Notes under the pieces: model-generated
Database searches by the model: none
What the model was told of the DNA's origin: nothing
Seen by the model: the letters and a program-made list of their open reading frames with translations, nothing else
Shown: in pieces, positions 63,033 through 64,000 of the stretch
How the letters are laid out: each line of letters begins with the position of its first letter
How positions within the stretch are numbered: position 1 is the first letter of the stretch
Assembly (NCBI RefSeq): GCF_002995745.1
Contig: NZ_PVXQ01000004.1
Coordinates: forward strand, 1-64,000
Direction: 5' to 3'
DNA: 64,000 nt
Source of the DNA: Clostridium vincentii
Lineage (GTDB): Bacteria; Bacillota; Clostridia; Clostridiales; Clostridiaceae
Program-made: the position numbers and the translations under genes

Positions 63033-64000
63033 TTAATCTAAATAATCTTTAAGTTTTTTACTTCTTGAAGGATGTCTAAGCTTTCTTAAAGCCTTAGCTT
63101 CTATCTGTCTAATTCTTTCTCTTGTTACGTTAAATTCTTTACCTACCTCTTCGAGAGTTCTTGCCCTTCCATCGTCAAGTCCAAATCTAAGTCTTAATAC
63201 TTTTTCTTCTCTTGGAGTCAAGGTATCTAAGACATTTATTAATTGTTCCTTAAGCATAGTGAAAGCTGCTGCTTCCGCAGGAGCTAGTGCATCATCATCT
63301 GGAATGAAATCTCCTAAGTGACTATCTTCTTCTTCTCCAATAGGTGTTTCTAATGATACTGGTTCTTGAGCTATTTTCTGAATTTCTCTTACCTTTTCAA
63401 CTGGTAAATCCATAACTTTAGAAATTTCTTCTGGGAATGGATCCCTTCCAAGCTCCTGAAGTAATTGTCTTTGTACTCTGATCAGCTTATTTATAGTTTC
63501 TACCATATGAACTGGTATTCTAATGGTTCTTGCTTGGTCTGCAATAGCTCTTGTTATTGCTTGCCTAATCCACCAAGTTGCATATGTAGAAAATTTAAAT
63601 CCTTTTCTGTAATCAAACTTTTCAACTGCTTTTATTAAACCTAAATTACCTTCTTGTATTAAATCTAGGAAAAGCATTCCTCTACCAACATACCTTTTTG
63701 CAATACTTACTACAAGTCTAAGGTTTGCTTCTGCTAATTTCTTCTTAGCATTTAAATCTCCTGCCTCTAGTCTTTGTGCAAGATCCATTTCCTCTTTTGA
63801 AGTTAATAACGGAACCTTTCCTATCTCTTTTAAGTACATTCGTACTGGATCATCTATAGATATTCCTTCTGGTACTGATAAATCTATATGTTCTTCTTCT
63901 TCTTCTTTTTCACTTGCTTCCCCAATAACTTCTATACCCATTGATTCTAAAACTTCATAAATCTTTTCTATTTGCTCAGGACCTAAATCTATATTTTCTG
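63033..64000 (-). CDS. rpoD: primary sigma factor RpoD (sigma-A), 5' part outside window
   Basis: The C-terminal 320 or so residues of the vegetative sigma factor. Region 1.2 begins [16 protein letters not shown], region 2 has [20 protein letters not shown] and [17 protein letters not shown], region 3 [13 protein letters not shown], and region 4 [15 protein letters not shown] and [30 protein letters not shown], all intact. The frame runs on past base 64000 without a stop (reading [18 protein letters not shown]), so the first ATG inside the window at 63941 is not the real start. It is probably downstream of dnaG beyond the edge. Confidence 0.95.
   Translation of the reverse strand, partial: ENIDLGPEQIEKIYEVLESMGIEVIGEASEKEEEEEHIDLSVPEGISIDDPVRMYLKEIGKVPLLTSKEEMDLAQRLEAGDLNAKKKLAEANLRLVVSIAKRYVGRGMLFLDLIQEGNLGLIKAVEKFDYRKGFKFSTYATWWIRQAITRAIADQARTIRIPVHMVETINKLIRVQRQLLQELGRDPFPEEISKVMDLPVEKVREIQKIAQEPVSLETPIGEEEDSHLGDFIPDDDALAPAEAAAFTMLKEQLINVLDTLTPREEKVLRLRFGLDDGRARTLEEVGKEFNVTRERIRQIEAKALRKLRHPSRSKKLKDYLD

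Noticed and set aside
1-64000. CRISPR arrays, tRNA or rRNA genes, insertion sequences, prophage
   Set aside because: No regularly spaced repeats, no tRNA-like folds, no transposase or integrase motifs were seen in any frame.

Overview
The window reads as chromosome of a low-GC, spore-forming anaerobic Firmicute, most likely a Clostridium in the broad sense. The DNA is very AT-rich with strong AGGAGG-type ribosome sites, and TTG or GTG starts are common. Sporulation genes (ytvI-like, yunB-like, two CotF-like coat proteins), a glycyl radical enzyme, a clostridial-type glycine riboswitch and a leucine T-box all fit. I see no insertion sequence, prophage, CRISPR array, rRNA or tRNA. This is mostly ordinary core and metabolic gene content.

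Layout. 1-2.9 kb: ammonium transporter and PII protein behind a terminator-bearing leader that may be ANTAR-controlled, then a TSUP permease. 2.9-6.9 kb: an unrecognised membrane protein, a pair of overlapping half-size permeases, and AzlCD. 7-10.4 kb: homoserine dehydrogenase, a YtvI-like protein and a ZIP metal transporter. 10.5-14.6 kb: two small spore coat proteins, a Suv3-like helicase, a patatin-like lipase and a J-domain-like protein without HPD. 14.6-23.6 kb: a GH1 glycosidase, a lactonase, a broken nitroreductase, a P-type ATPase behind a probable NiCo riboswitch, an intact nitroreductase, a GNAT enzyme and an aldo/keto reductase. 23.7-26.8 kb: nadABC behind a nested palindromic operator. 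26.8-34.7 kb: radical SAM protein, DUF1461 protein, YebC, YigZ, a MocR-type regulator, a nucleotidyltransferase and a long HflX with an N-terminal JAMM motif. 34.9-39.7 kb: hpt, yunB, a class A penicillin-binding protein and a secreted hypothetical protein. 40-44.3 kb: an XRE-cupin regulator with potABCD polyamine uptake genes. 44.3-48.9 kb: ndk, acylphosphatase, a glycine-riboswitch-controlled AGCS symporter and a T-box-controlled leuA. 49.1-54 kb: a glycyl radical enzyme, an FSA-type aldolase, a DeoR regulator and a divergent activase. 54-64 kb: lon, tetR, a HAD phosphatase, a 2-hydroxyacid dehydrogenase, prmA, RNase P RNA, nif3, trmK and rpoD, which runs off the right edge.

Regulation is where most of the interest lies. 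RNA control is seen or suspected at amt, the P-type ATPase, the AGCS symporter and leuA. Probable protein operators sit at nadA, the pot operon, the glycyl radical cluster, and at both lon and tetR, which share one 17-bp motif.

The loci I would look at first are: the dehydratase-type glycyl radical enzyme paired with a short activase that keeps a WCSNPESQ signature but has no extra cluster cysteines; HflX fused to a JAMM/RadC-like domain; the TetR-lon shared operator; the riboswitch in front of the P-type ATPase; and the amt leader feeding a PII protein that has valine at the usual uridylylation position.
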